Assembly (NCBI RefSeq): GCF_021497965.1
Contig: NZ_CP046525.1
Coordinates: 1,488,001-1,552,000, forward strand
From: Streptococcus infantis
Lineage (GTDB): Bacteria; Bacillota; Bacilli; Lactobacillales; Streptococcaceae
DNA length: 64,000 bases
Direction: 5' to 3'
Part shown: positions 41,595 through 51,163 of the stretch, in pieces
Position numbering within the stretch: position 1 is the stretch's first letter
How the letters are laid out: each line of letters begins with the position of its first letter
Notes under the pieces: model-generated
What the model saw: the letters and a program-made list of their open reading frames with translations, nothing else
Databases searched by the model: none
Told to the model about the DNA's origin: nothing
Position numbers and translations under genes: made by a program

Positions 41595-42875
41595 TCATCC
41601 TTTCGATGTCATATAAACTTGATAACGATAGCGTAGGAACATCCAACGGAAACCATTATCCAAAAGCGTTCCTGCCCAAATACCAGGCAAGCCCCAACCA
41701 AGAACAATTCCCATCAGGTAGCCTGTTCCGATACGGATACACCACATCCCGATACTTGTTGCATAAAAGGGAAGGCGGGCATTTCCCAAACCCTGCCAGA
41801 CAGCTGTATAAATGACTGTCCCCGTCGTCATAGGAGTCCCTAGTAGAGAGAACAGCGTCACTAAAACACTGGCTTTAATAGCCGCAGAATCACTGGTGTA
41901 GAGGTAACTTAGCGGTGTCCCAAGAGCATAGATAGTAAGCGTCAAGGGCAACATGAGAAAGAGGGATAGCCAAAAAGTTTGCCTACTGAGCTTGTCCACC
42001 CTTGCCCAATCATTCTCCCCTACTGCTCGTGCTACCTGCATAACTGTTGCCGTAGCAACACCAAAAGCAGGCATGTAGTTAAATTGAGTCAAGACTTCAC
42101 CAATCGCGTTTCCCGCAACTGCCTCTGTTCCAAAGGAAACAACTAGGGCAATAATAACCACATCTCCAGCTCGCATCATGAGACGCTCTCCCGCTGCAGG
42201 TAAAGCTAAGGTCAGCAAGTCTTTGTCCAGTCCAAACCTTGGCCTCGTATATGGAAGTTTTAATTGTGACCACAAAATCACAACCCCGACCAAACGAGAT
42301 AGAATTGTCCCCCAAGCTACACCAGCAATGCCCATATTAAGGATAAAAATAGCCATACTTGAAAAGACAATATTCAAGGCATTGGACAAGAGACTCACAT
42401 AGAGGGGGAGACGAGGATTATGAGTAGCACGAATCAAGGCACCCAGACTAGTCATCAACCCCAGGAGAACGATTGTCCCACCAACTAAAGATAGGTATAA
42501 GCCTCCACTTTCAGCCACAGCCTGTTCAGTACCCAAAAGACCAATCATCTCTTGACCTGCAAAGATGGACAAGCCACCTAAAATTAAACTCAATAGCAAG
42601 GTTATCTTGAGAGCTTCTGTCACATGGTAGGCAAGTCTAGACTGGTCCTTCTGCCCCAGACTTTTTGAAATGACGCTTGAAATCGCAGCTCCTAGAGCAA
42701 TAAAAATTGCCTGGTAAATGGTAATAATATTACCAGCTACTGACACACCCGAAATGGCTATCAAACCTAGATGGGCCACCAGATAACTATCCACCATTCC
42801 CATGAGCATCTGCAAGAAATTTTCACCCATGGCTGGCAGGGCTATGTTGAGAATATCTTTATATTTCTTAAACAA
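41595..42875 (-). CDS. MATE-family multidrug/cation antiporter
   Basis: 426 residues with about twelve membrane helices in two similar halves, matching MATE (DinF/NorM-like) exporters. N-terminal ILNIALPAMGENFLQMLMG and second-half LLTLALPAAGERLMMRAGD are the internal repeats. It would expel cationic compounds using a cation gradient. The start is a TTG at 42873-42875, three bases after AGGAGGAAGGA. It leads the MATE-HAD unit, downstream of thrC. Confidence 0.92.
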   Translation of the reverse strand: MFKKYKDILNIALPAMGENFLQMLMGMVDSYLVAHLGLIAISGVSVAGNIITIYQAIFIALGAAISSVISKSLGQKDQSRLAYHVTEALKITLLLSLILGGLSIFAGQEMIGLLGTEQAVAESGGLYLSLVGGTIVLLGLMTSLGALIRATHNPRLPLYVSLLSNALNIVFSSMAIFILNMGIAGVAWGTILSRLVGVVILWSQLKLPYTRPRFGLDKDLLTLALPAAGERLMMRAGDVVIIALVVSFGTEAVAGNAIGEVLTQFNYMPAFGVATATVMQVARAVGENDWARVDKLSRQTFWLSLFLMLPLTLTIYALGTPLSYLYTSDSAAIKASVLVTLFSLLGTPMTTGTVIYTAVWQGLGNARLPFYATSIGMWCIRIGTGYLMGIVLGWGLPGIWAGTLLDNGFRWMFLRYRYQVYMTSKG

Positions 42876-42935
42876 TCCTTCCTCCTGATGAAAAGAAACT
42901 CAGTTAGTTGCCCAACCGAGTTTACTTCCTCTGTT

Positions 42936-44420
42936 TTAAAGTCCTAGATAAGATTCTACTGCAGCCTGCATATCTGCTGCTGCAACAGTTGTCTTGTGAC
43001 AAACCGGAGCTGTTTCGAGACCATCAACTGCTGGTGGCACTGCTACTCCTGAGATTTCATGTAATTGAGCCAAGGCCTCAAAGTCACTAAGACCTGATTG
43101 TCCAGTCACAGCTTCTACTGCAACGACTGGGAATTTGTATGGACTAGCTGTTGAAGCAATCACAGTCTTAGTCGCATCACCTGTCGCTGCTTGGTATTTT
43201 TTATAAACAGCTGAGGCAACCGCTGTATGAGGATCCTCGATGTAAGAATTAGCCTCGTAGACACGCTTGATTTCTGCTGCTGTTTCCGCTTCTGTCGCAT
43301 ATTCTGCTGCAAAGAGATCAAGGATCTCTGCATCAAAGTCTGTCAATTCATACTGACCTTGAGTGTTCAAGGCATTCATGAGTTCAGCTGTCTTAACCGC
43401 ATCATTTCCCAAAAGATGGAAAATCAAGCGCTCCAAGTTTGAAGAAACCAAGATATCCATAGATGGGCTAGTGGTTACCTTAAACTCACGCTTCTTGTCA
43501 TAAACACGAGTTTTAAAGAAGTCTGTCAAGACATTGTTGTCATTTGAAGCACAGATCAATTTACCAACTGGTAGACCGATTTGCTTAGCGTAAAAGGCAG
43601 CCAAGATATTTCCAAAGTTTCCTGTCGGTACAGTAAAGTTAACCTTGTCACCGGCCTTAATTTCGCCAGTTTTAACAAGCTGAGCGTAAGCATAAACATA
43701 GTAGACAATCTGTGGTACCAAACGACCGATATTCATAGAGTTGGCTGATGAAAATTGCAACTTGTTAGCTGACAATTTCTCACGAAGAGCCACATCATTG
43801 AACATATGTTTCACATTAGTCTGAGCATCGTCAAAGTTTCCATCAATGGCGATAACATGAGTATTTTCACCCGTTTGAGTGGTCATTTGCAACTCTTGTA
43901 CCTTGCTAACACCATCTTTTGGATAAAAGACGATAATTTCAGTTCCTGGTACATCCGCAAAGCCAGCCATGGCAGCCTTCCCAGTGTCTCCAGATGTCGC
44001 TGTCAAGATGACAATCTTGTTTTCCAAGCCATGTTTCTTAGCAGCTGTTGTCATAAAGTATGGCAAGATAGACAAGGCCATGTCTTTAAAGGCAATGGTT
44101 GAACCATGGAAGAGTTCCAAGTTGTATTGGCCATCAAGTTTGACAAGAGGAGCAATAGCTGGAGTATCAAACTTGCTATCGTAGGCATTGTTGATACAGT
44201 AGTCTAACTCTTCTGCTGTAAAGTCATCCAAGAAGGCTGACAAGACAAGTTTAGCCACTTCTTGGTAAGAAGCGTCTTTTAATGTGTCAAAATCCAAATC
44301 TACCTTTGGATAACTAACCGGAGTAAACAAACCTCCATCTGTTGCCAAACCTTGCAAAATCGCTTGGCTGGCTGTTACGGTATTTTTCGCATCACGCGTT
44401 GATTGATAAACTAATGTCAT
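42936..44420 (-). CDS. thrC: threonine synthase
   Basis: 494 residues, the long bacterial form. It converts O-phosphohomoserine to threonine with pyridoxal phosphate; the binding lysine is in HGSTIAFKDMAL and the phosphate loop in PTGNFGNILA, with SGDTGKAAMAGF between. Conventional promoter (TGTTATAAT) and ribosome site AAAGGATAG. A weak hairpin at about 42897-42925 separates it from the MATE gene. Confidence 0.97.
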   Translation of the reverse strand: MTLVYQSTRDAKNTVTASQAILQGLATDGGLFTPVSYPKVDLDFDTLKDASYQEVAKLVLSAFLDDFTAEELDYCINNAYDSKFDTPAIAPLVKLDGQYNLELFHGSTIAFKDMALSILPYFMTTAAKKHGLENKIVILTATSGDTGKAAMAGFADVPGTEIIVFYPKDGVSKVQELQMTTQTGENTHVIAIDGNFDDAQTNVKHMFNDVALREKLSANKLQFSSANSMNIGRLVPQIVYYVYAYAQLVKTGEIKAGDKVNFTVPTGNFGNILAAFYAKQIGLPVGKLICASNDNNVLTDFFKTRVYDKKREFKVTTSPSMDILVSSNLERLIFHLLGNDAVKTAELMNALNTQGQYELTDFDAEILDLFAAEYATEAETAAEIKRVYEANSYIEDPHTAVASAVYKKYQAATGDATKTVIASTASPYKFPVVAVEAVTGQSGLSDFEALAQLHEISGVAVPPAVDGLETAPVCHKTTVAAADMQAAVESYLGL

Positions 44421-44494
44421 AAATCTCTATCCTTTATCTATAGTCTCATCCATTATAACATGATTTTTCAGAAAATTCTCCCTTTATAAGAAAA

Positions 44495-45772
44495 TTATAG
44501 AGTCAATTCTTCTTTTAGAGGCTCTAAATAAGTCATTTCTCTCTGAGCTCTACTCTCAAGTCCTTGCTCTGCTATAGCCAGCAAGTCTTTGGAGAACTGG
44601 ACAACACCAGCTGTTTCCTCATCTGTGAGTTGTTTCTTAGAAAACTGTCGTCTCAGAGACTTGTAGTCACGGCCAAAGTTTTCAAAGAAAGGAGCTGTTT
44701 CTAGATAAGCTTCAAGCTTGTCTAGATTTACCAACAAACCTAGATGAAAGGCTGCTGAAGTAAAGGTACGGTCTAGCGGTTGCGTACAAACACTACGGAA
44801 TTCAATCGTCCCTCGAGTTGTTAAGTCTTGATATTGGTAACTACGGTGCGTCTGGAAATCCTTCTCTTGAGGAACCAGAAGAGTTTCTTTTCCATTTAGA
44901 GTATAGGCAGGAATTTCATCAGTAGCTAGGTAATCTCTAGCCCGAATTGGAGAAAAATAGTAGGTTTCCCCATCTCGTTCTGCTGTAAAAATCGCAGAGA
45001 GGTCTAGATAATCAAAGAAATCATCCTCATCTTTGAAGAGTTTTGCATTGACACCGACATTCTCTGGATAAATTCCATGCATGGATTCTTCCCAAAAGAT
45101 ATCTCGTGAAATCCGAGTATCCCAGTCTGCTCCCGAAAACTCAGAATTGGCAAATAAGTAAGCTTTTGCTGCTTCAATCTGAGTGAAAGCATTAATGACA
45201 CGTAAGTAGTTAGCAGTCGATACATCCAACTGAACTTGACTCCCACAGATAAAGGCTCCATATTGTGGGAAGTCATGCAAATTAACTCTATCTTGGCGAC
45301 TTCCCATATGTAGGTAATCCATCAGCATCTGGTAGCGTGGATAAGCCACCGGTCGATTGTCATTCTGATCCCAGTTTGGATGAATCCCCCAACCCTGAAT
45401 AGCATGATCCTTTTCGCTTAGCTTTTCCTGAATGACCTTCATATAAGCTTGAAATCGTCCTTCGACCTCTTGGATTTTCTGGGCTCTACCAAAGGCAAAC
45501 TCCAAGGTCGTATAAGAAACCTCAAACAAAATCCGATCCTGACTCGCAGGTTCTACAAGTTGAATCGGATTTCCGTCCTCGTCCTCTTTCTCAACTTCCA
45601 AGCTGAGAGCATCCACTAAAAATCGCATCAAATCCTTGGCGACTTCAATATCTGTGGGTTTCCCTTTCGTATGTACGATAGGAAACTCCAACTCAATCCC
45701 GATGTAGAGTTCTGGATTTTCTTTGATATTTTTTAAATAACGGCTTTTCAATATCCGAATAGAAGGGGACAT
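44495..45772 (-). CDS. glutamate-cysteine ligase-like protein (GCS2-type ATP-dependent carboxylate-amine ligase)
   Basis: 425 residues. YIGIELEFPIVH at about 24 is the nucleotide/metal-binding strand of the glutamate-cysteine ligase fold, with further blocks ILFEVSYTTLEFAFG, GSQVQLDVS and TTRGTIEFRSVCTQPL. The enzyme class joins glutamate to cysteine or similar amines using ATP. There is no glutathione synthetase gene beside it and no fused ATP-grasp domain, so the product may be gamma-glutamylcysteine or another dipeptide. Substrate is inference. Single gene with its own extended -10 promoter (TGGTATAAT). Confidence 0.8.
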   Translation of the reverse strand: MSPSIRILKSRYLKNIKENPELYIGIELEFPIVHTKGKPTDIEVAKDLMRFLVDALSLEVEKEDEDGNPIQLVEPASQDRILFEVSYTTLEFAFGRAQKIQEVEGRFQAYMKVIQEKLSEKDHAIQGWGIHPNWDQNDNRPVAYPRYQMLMDYLHMGSRQDRVNLHDFPQYGAFICGSQVQLDVSTANYLRVINAFTQIEAAKAYLFANSEFSGADWDTRISRDIFWEESMHGIYPENVGVNAKLFKDEDDFFDYLDLSAIFTAERDGETYYFSPIRARDYLATDEIPAYTLNGKETLLVPQEKDFQTHRSYQYQDLTTRGTIEFRSVCTQPLDRTFTSAAFHLGLLVNLDKLEAYLETAPFFENFGRDYKSLRRQFSKKQLTDEETAGVVQFSKDLLAIAEQGLESRAQREMTYLEPLKEELTL

Positions 45773-45939
45773 ACATACCTCTCACTCTAAATTCTCTTAC
45801 TAGAAACATCAATTGCTTTCTATATTATACCAAAAAACTCTATGAGAACTTGACCGAAAAACGACTTTCTACAAATTAGTGATTACTTTGAAGGTTTATA
45901 CTAATTTTCCCATGCAAGATTTTATGAAGTCTCGAAAAG

Positions 45940-45955
45940 TATTGATATATCAATA
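45940..45955. promoter_or_regulatory. 16-bp perfect palindrome upstream of manL
   Basis: TATTGATATATCAATA lies between the divergent glutamate-cysteine ligase-like and manL genes, about 65 bp before the manL -35. It could be an operator; the 324-bp gap also holds the manL promoter. Confidence 0.35.
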
Positions 45956-46005
45956 TCTTCAAAAACAAACTTTCCCCTTACATTCTTAGGATTTATTATA
46001 AGTAG

Positions 46006-46034
46006 TTGATTTTTTGCTGAAAACGGTTTATACT
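46006..46034 (+). promoter_or_regulatory. manL promoter with overlapping cre-like site
   Basis: TTGATT (46006-46011) and TATACT (46029-46034) are separated by 17 nt. TGAAAACGGTTTAT (46018-46031) matches the cre consensus at 12 of 14 positions and overlaps the -10, which would suit CcpA repression. Predicted start about 46041. Confidence 0.65.
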
Positions 46035-46059
46035 TAAAGAGTCTTAAAGTTTTCTTAAA
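46033..46059 (+). promoter_or_regulatory. CiaR-type sites just downstream of the manL transcription start
   Basis: Three CTTAAA hexamers at 46033, 46043 and 46054. The last two are spaced by exactly 5 nt, giving a perfect TTTAAG-N5-TTTAAG CiaR site on the minus strand. Its position beyond the start predicts repression. I recall manL being a directly CiaR-controlled, negatively affected promoter in pneumococcus. Confidence 0.7.
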
Positions 46060-46096
46060 CTACAAGTCAAACATTTTATAAGGAGGAATGACAATA

Positions 46097-47086
46097 ATGA
46101 GTATCGGAATCATTATTGCGAGCCACGGTGAATTTGCCGCGGGTATTCATCAGTCAGGATCTATGATCTTTGGTGAACAAGAAAAGGTTCAAGTTGTAAC
46201 CTTTATGCCAAACGAAGGTCCAGATGATTTATACGCCAAATTCAACAATGCTGTGGCTGCATTTGACGCAGAAGATGAGGTTCTAGTCTTGGCTGACCTT
46301 TGGAGTGGTTCTCCATTTAACCAAGCTAGTCGCGTAATGGGAGAAAATCCTGAGCGTAAATTTGCCATCATCACTGGACTTAACTTGCCGATGTTGATCC
46401 AAGCCTACACAGAGCGTCTTATGGACGCGAATGCTGGAGTGGATAAAGTCGCTGCGAACATCATTAAAGAAGCCAAAGATGGCATCAAGGCTCTTCCAGA
46501 AGAGCTAAACCCAGCTGAGGAAGTTGCACCTGCTGCAGCTGCTCCTGTAGCCCAAGCTGCTATCCCAGAAGGAACAGTTATCGGAGACGGTAAATTGAAA
46601 ATCAATCTTGCTCGTCTTGACACACGTCTTCTTCACGGACAAGTCGCAACTGCTTGGACACCAGATTCAAAAGCAGACCGTATCATCGTTGCTTCAGATA
46701 ACGTTGCTAAAGATGACCTTCGTAAAGAATTGATCAAACAAGCAGCTCCAAACGGAGTGAAGGCTAACGTTGTTCCAATCCAAAAATTGATTGAGGTTGC
46801 AAAAGACCCTCGTTTTGGTGAAACACACGCCCTTATCTTGTTTGAAACACCTCAAGATGCCCTCCGTGCTATCGAAGGCGGTGTGCCAATCAAGACTCTT
46901 AACGTTGGATCAATGGCTCACTCAACTGGTAAAACAATGGTCAACAACGTATTGTCAATGGACAAAGAAGACGTTGCTACATTTGAAAAAATGCGTGACC
47001 TTGGTGTTGAATTTGACGTACGTAAAGTACCAAACGACACGAAAAAAGATTTGTTTGACTTGATTAGCAAAGCTAACGTTCAATAA
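46097..47086 (+). CDS. manL: PTS mannose/glucose-type IIAB component
   Basis: 329 residues from [13 protein letters not shown] (an in-frame ATG nine bases earlier touches the AGGAGG ribosome site). IIA domain about 1-135 with phosphorylated His in IIASHGEF; Ala/Pro-rich linker about 137-160; IIB domain from about 160 with [17 protein letters not shown] carrying its active His. It passes phosphate from HPr to the sugar entering through ManMN, mainly glucose, mannose and amino sugars. First gene of manLMN; expression is probably limited by CcpA and CiaR. Confidence 0.97.
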   Translation: MSIGIIIASHGEFAAGIHQSGSMIFGEQEKVQVVTFMPNEGPDDLYAKFNNAVAAFDAEDEVLVLADLWSGSPFNQASRVMGENPERKFAIITGLNLPMLIQAYTERLMDANAGVDKVAANIIKEAKDGIKALPEELNPAEEVAPAAAAPVAQAAIPEGTVIGDGKLKINLARLDTRLLHGQVATAWTPDSKADRIIVASDNVAKDDLRKELIKQAAPNGVKANVVPIQKLIEVAKDPRFGETHALILFETPQDALRAIEGGVPIKTLNVGSMAHSTGKTMVNNVLSMDKEDVATFEKMRDLGVEFDVRKVPNDTKKDLFDLISKANVQ

Positions 47087-47115
47087 TTAACATTAAATAG
47101 AAAAGGAATAAAACC

Positions 47116-47928
47116 ATGTCAGATATTTCAATCATTTCTGCTATCTTGGTTGTAGTTGTTGCCTTCTTCGCAGGTCTTGAAGGTATCCTCGACCAATTCC
47201 AATTCCATCAACCAATCGTAGCATGTACCCTTATCGGTCTTGTAACTGGTAACCTCGAAGCAGGGGTTATGCTTGGTGGATCACTTCAAATGATTGCCCT
47301 TGGTTGGGCTAACATCGGAGCTGCCGTAGCTCCTGACGCTGCTCTTGCTTCTGTTGCTGCTGCAATTATCATGATCAAAGGTGGTAACTTTACTACTGAA
47401 GGTATCGCAGTCGCAACTGCAACTGCAATCCCTCTTGCCGTAGCTGGACTTTTCTTGACTATGATTGTTCGTACAATCTCAGTTGGTTTGGTTCACACTG
47501 CTGATGCTGCTGCTAAAGAAGGAAACATTACAGCTGTTGAACGCGCTCACTACTTTGCCCTTATTCTTCAAGGTCTTCGTATCGCTATTCCTGCAGCCTT
47601 CCTTATCGCTATCCCTGCTTCTGCTGTTCAAGATGCTCTTAAATTGATGCCAGACTGGTTGAACGGTGGTATGGCTGTCGGTGGTGCCATGGTCGTTGCC
47701 GTTGGTTACGCTTTGGTTATCAACATGATGGCTACTCGTGAAGTATGGCCATTCTTCGCTATCGGTTTTGCTCTTGCAGCAATCTCTCAATTGACTTTGA
47801 TTGCCCTTGGTGTCATCGGTGTTGCCCTTGCCTTCATCTACCTCAACCTTTCTAAACAAGGTGGAAACGGTGGCGGAGGAGCTGCAACTTCTAACGATCC
47901 AATCGGTGATATCCTAGAAGACTACTAG
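47116..47928 (+). CDS. manM: PTS mannose-type IIC component
   Basis: 270 residues, highly hydrophobic, beginning MSDISIISAILVVVVAFFAGLE, with the IIC signature GVMLGGSLQMIALGWANIGAAV. It forms the membrane channel with ManN. The tail is glycine-rich (GGNGGGG). Ribosome site AAAGGAATAAAACC; 29 bp after manL. Confidence 0.97.
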   Translation: MSDISIISAILVVVVAFFAGLEGILDQFQFHQPIVACTLIGLVTGNLEAGVMLGGSLQMIALGWANIGAAVAPDAALASVAAAIIMIKGGNFTTEGIAVATATAIPLAVAGLFLTMIVRTISVGLVHTADAAAKEGNITAVERAHYFALILQGLRIAIPAAFLIAIPASAVQDALKLMPDWLNGGMAVGGAMVVAVGYALVINMMATREVWPFFAIGFALAAISQLTLIALGVIGVALAFIYLNLSKQGGNGGGGAATSNDPIGDILEDY

Positions 47929-47942
47929 AAAGGGGAACAATC

Positions 47943-48854
47943 ATGGCTGAAAAAATTCAATTATCAAAATCAGATCGCCAAAAAGTTTGGTGGCGTTCAC
48001 AATTCCTTCAAGGTTCTTGGAACTACGAACGTATGCAAAACTTGGGTTGGGCTTACTCTTTGATCCCAGCTATCAAGAAACTGTACACTAAAAAAGAAGA
48101 CCAAGCAGCTGCTCTTGAGCGTCACCTTGAATTCTTCAACACTCACCCATACGTAGCTGCTCCAATCATGGGGGTTACTCTTGCACTTGAAGAAGAACGC
48201 GCTAACGGTACTGAAATCGATGACGCTGCTATCCAAGGTGTTAAGATCGGTATGATGGGACCTCTTGCTGGTATCGGTGACCCAGTCTTCTGGTTTACAG
48301 TTCGTCCGATCCTTGGTGCCCTTGGTGCATCACTTGCTGCAACTGGTAATATCGTTGGACCACTTCTCTTCTTCTTTGGATGGAATGCAATCCGTATGTC
48401 TTTCCTATGGTACACACAAGAGTTTGGTTACAAGGCTGGATCTGAAATCACCAAAGACATGTCAGGTGGTATCTTGAAAGACATCACTAAAGGAGCTTCT
48501 ATCCTTGGTATGTTCATCCTTGCCGTTCTTGTACAACGTTGGGTATCCATCAACTTCACTATCAACCTTCCAGGTAAACAATTATCAGAAGGTGCCTACA
48601 TCAACTTCCCAGAAGGTGCTGTTACAGGTGGAGAATTGAAGGGTATTCTTGGTCAAGCACTTAGTGGTATGAGCTTGGATAGCGTTCAACCACAAACCCT
48701 TCAAGGTCAGTTGGACTCATTGATTCCAGGATTGATGGGACTTCTCCTTACTTTCCTTTGCATGTGGTTGCTTAAGAAAAAAGTATCTCCAATCACAATC
48801 ATCCTTGCCCTCTTTGCAGTTGGTATCGCAGCTCGTTTCTTCGGTATCATGTAA
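47943..48854 (+). CDS. manN: PTS mannose-type IID component
   Basis: 303 residues. The IID signature RSQFLQGSWNYERMQNLGWA is near the start, with GPLAGIGDPVFWFTVRPILG in the middle and C-terminal helices. It completes the mannose-class permease; in related bacteria IIC/IID also serve as class IIa bacteriocin receptor. Fourteen bp after manM; a terminator follows. Confidence 0.97.
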   Translation: MAEKIQLSKSDRQKVWWRSQFLQGSWNYERMQNLGWAYSLIPAIKKLYTKKEDQAAALERHLEFFNTHPYVAAPIMGVTLALEEERANGTEIDDAAIQGVKIGMMGPLAGIGDPVFWFTVRPILGALGASLAATGNIVGPLLFFFGWNAIRMSFLWYTQEFGYKAGSEITKDMSGGILKDITKGASILGMFILAVLVQRWVSINFTINLPGKQLSEGAYINFPEGAVTGGELKGILGQALSGMSLDSVQPQTLQGQLDSLIPGLMGLLLTFLCMWLLKKKVSPITIILALFAVGIAARFFGIM

Positions 48855-48875
48855 TCTCGACGAGAATGTATAAAC

Positions 48876-48912
48876 AAAAAAAGAATCAGGTTTATCATCT
48901 GATTCTTTTTTA
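48876..48912. terminator. bidirectional terminator between manN and pepC
   Basis: AGAATCAGGTTTATCATCTG pairs into ATTCT with A- and T-runs on both sides, between convergent genes. Confidence 0.9.
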
Positions 48913-48919
48913 TTTTCAA

Positions 48920-50254
48920 TTATTCTGCCAAGGCACCCATTGGATCCCAAGGTGCAAGAACGATTGGTTCTGCTTCATAAGCAGCTCGTTCTTCTGCTGT
49001 TAGCAATTCTTTACGGACAACAATTTGGTAAGTGTATTCGTCCATCCAAGCATCTGAGGCAACAAAGTAACCATCTGTACCTACTTTATCTCCCCATGAG
49101 TTTTCAACTTTCCACTTAATTGATTTACCATTTTCATCCAAATCAACACCTGTCAAGACCATAGCGTGGGTCATCAAGCTTTCGCTGTAGTCCAAACGTC
49201 CTGCCTTGTCTTGAGTGAGTTGGATATCCATGCTTGATTCAAAATCATAAACATCTGTCGCAAGGATTCCGGCTTTACGGTTGCTGAGTTGGCCGACATC
49301 TGAACCAAACCATACAGTTTCTCCTGTTTGCATTTGAGCAATCGCCAATTCTTTCAAGCGTTCCATCGGTACGTTGATGTAACGAACCGCACGGCTACCA
49401 ACGACATTCCCCAACATCTCAACTGTATATGATTTACCGTATGGTTTATCAGCAGTCGGAGCATTGATCACAGAAACGTAGTCTTCTAGTGGAAGGTCAA
49501 CGTATTTCTTGTAAAATTCTTGTGGGGTGATGCCTTTTTCGCTTTGGTAGTTGTTATCCTTATCACGATAAGCAAAGTCAAACTTGCGTGGAGGAAGTCC
49601 TAATGACATGGCAAGGAAGTTAAAGATTTCTTGCAAGAGGTCTTCTTTCTTAGCTTGAACAGTCGCTTGGTCTGCGCCTGAAGCCAAGAGGTCACGCAAG
49701 ATTTGAGCATCTTGACGAAGTAATTTATTAAGGATTGCATTGAGCTCACGGCTGCTGCTAGATGAGACAGATTCTGGATAAACAGACTTAGGTACGACAC
49801 CGTATTTCTCAAAGAGAGAAACTACCATATCCCATTGTCCGCCATCTTGTTGTGGAGTTTGGAGTAGGAAGCTAACCTTGCGGCTGGTCAATTCTTGGTC
49901 AGCAGTCGCAATCACTTGCTCCAAGAACCAGTTAGACTTTTCATACTTATCCCAGAAGAAGGTATGTGCTTGTGACAATTCAAAGTTTTCAAGTTTGTAT
50001 TGAGAGATGAGTTTGTGGCGGAAGGTATTGAGGGCTGCAAACATCCAGCAACGACCAGAAGCCTTCTGGTTAGTGACCTTGTCCTTTGTCAAATCAAGTG
50101 AGAAAACTGGTGTGTTGTCGACATGACTTTGACGACGCTCGAGGGCTGCAAAAATTCCATTGTGGCTAGCAGCATTTTCGATAGCTTGGTATTTTACATT
50201 TGCTTCATAGTTGGCAAATAATTTATCTGTAAATGATTCTTGAATCGCGTTCAT
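48920..50254 (-). CDS. pepC: aminopeptidase C (bleomycin hydrolase family, C1B)
   Basis: 444 residues, full length. Papain-type active site: KASGRCWMFAALN holds the Cys, MTHAMVLTGV the His, and VENSWG the Asn. Cytosolic hexameric cysteine aminopeptidase releasing N-terminal residues from peptides. Ribosome site AAAAGGAGGATTTT. Own transcription unit, convergent with manLMN. Confidence 0.98.
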   Translation of the reverse strand: MNAIQESFTDKLFANYEANVKYQAIENAASHNGIFAALERRQSHVDNTPVFSLDLTKDKVTNQKASGRCWMFAALNTFRHKLISQYKLENFELSQAHTFFWDKYEKSNWFLEQVIATADQELTSRKVSFLLQTPQQDGGQWDMVVSLFEKYGVVPKSVYPESVSSSSSRELNAILNKLLRQDAQILRDLLASGADQATVQAKKEDLLQEIFNFLAMSLGLPPRKFDFAYRDKDNNYQSEKGITPQEFYKKYVDLPLEDYVSVINAPTADKPYGKSYTVEMLGNVVGSRAVRYINVPMERLKELAIAQMQTGETVWFGSDVGQLSNRKAGILATDVYDFESSMDIQLTQDKAGRLDYSESLMTHAMVLTGVDLDENGKSIKWKVENSWGDKVGTDGYFVASDAWMDEYTYQIVVRKELLTAEERAAYEAEPIVLAPWDPMGALAE

Positions 50255-50374
50255 AAAATCCTCCTTTTTTCTTACTGTCTATTATAACTCTTTTCACAAA
50301 GGAAGCAACCAAAAACTGAAAAAGGCAAGGATATTTTCCTCGCATTTTCCTAATATTTCATGGTGTTGCTATCA

Positions 50375-51097
50375 CTAGCGGATACTCTCAAGCAAAGCTT
50401 CTAGCTCATCCTTGGTTAAACGACGCCATTCTCCACGTTTCAAATCCTCATCCAAGGTCAAAGTTCCCATGGTCAGACGTTGCAAGTCCACCACTTCCTT
50501 GCCACAGTAGGCCACCATCCGTTTGACTTGGTGAAATTTTCCTTCTGCGATGGTCACTCGGACCAGACTTTGATTCTTTTCTGTATCCACAGACACAAGC
50601 TCCAGCTTGGCAGGTTGACAGGTAAAGTCCTTGAGCGGAATCCCTTGCGCAAATGTCTCAATGTCTTCATCCGTCATCACTCCATTGATCTGCGCTAGAT
50701 AGGTTTTATCCACATGACGTTTTGGTGAAAGAAGAGCATGAGCCAGTTTGCCATCATTGGTCAAGAGTAAGAGTCCATGCGTATCAATATCCAAACGACC
50801 GACTGGGAAAACTTCCTTTGAACGAGCCAAGTCATCCAACAAATCCAAAACAGTCTTGTGTTTAGGATCTTCAGTTGCTGAAATAACCCCCTGGGGCTTG
50901 TTCATCATATAGTAAACAAACTCCTCGTACTCTAGCTTTTGCCCGTCAAAGCAAATCTCGTCTGTATCTTCATTGATTTGCAGCTTGGCAGATTTTTCCT
51001 TTTTCCCATTGACCGTCACGCGCCCAGTCTTTAGAAAGTTTTTGACCTCTGTCCGGCTACCAACAGCACAGGCAACTAAATATTTATCTAATCTCAT
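50375..51097 (-). CDS. rsuA: 16S rRNA pseudouridine synthase RsuA
   Basis: 240 residues. N-terminal S4 RNA-binding domain (MRLDKYLVACAVGSRTEVKN) and pseudouridine synthase domain with the catalytic Asp in FPVGRLDIDTHGLLLLTNDG, plus FHQVKRMVAYCGK. Makes pseudouridine 516 in 16S rRNA in related bacteria. No Shine-Dalgarno is present: an extended -10 ends six bases before ATG, so its mRNA is predicted leaderless. Confidence 0.95.
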   Translation of the reverse strand: MRLDKYLVACAVGSRTEVKNFLKTGRVTVNGKKEKSAKLQINEDTDEICFDGQKLEYEEFVYYMMNKPQGVISATEDPKHKTVLDLLDDLARSKEVFPVGRLDIDTHGLLLLTNDGKLAHALLSPKRHVDKTYLAQINGVMTDEDIETFAQGIPLKDFTCQPAKLELVSVDTEKNQSLVRVTIAEGKFHQVKRMVAYCGKEVVDLQRLTMGTLTLDEDLKRGEWRRLTKDELEALLESIR

Positions 51098-51103
51098 AGG
51101 GCT

Positions 51104-51112
51104 ATTATATCA
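51104..51112 (-). promoter_or_regulatory. extended -10 promoter six bases before rsuA ATG
   Basis: Minus strand TGATATAAT, then AGCCCT, then ATG. Same geometry as ahead of the LysR-type, DUF975 and ruvB genes. Confidence 0.65.
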
Positions 51113-51163
51113 TAAAAAGAGAACGGTTTTCGCTCTCTTTCTCTCGGATTATCTTTCTCCAAT

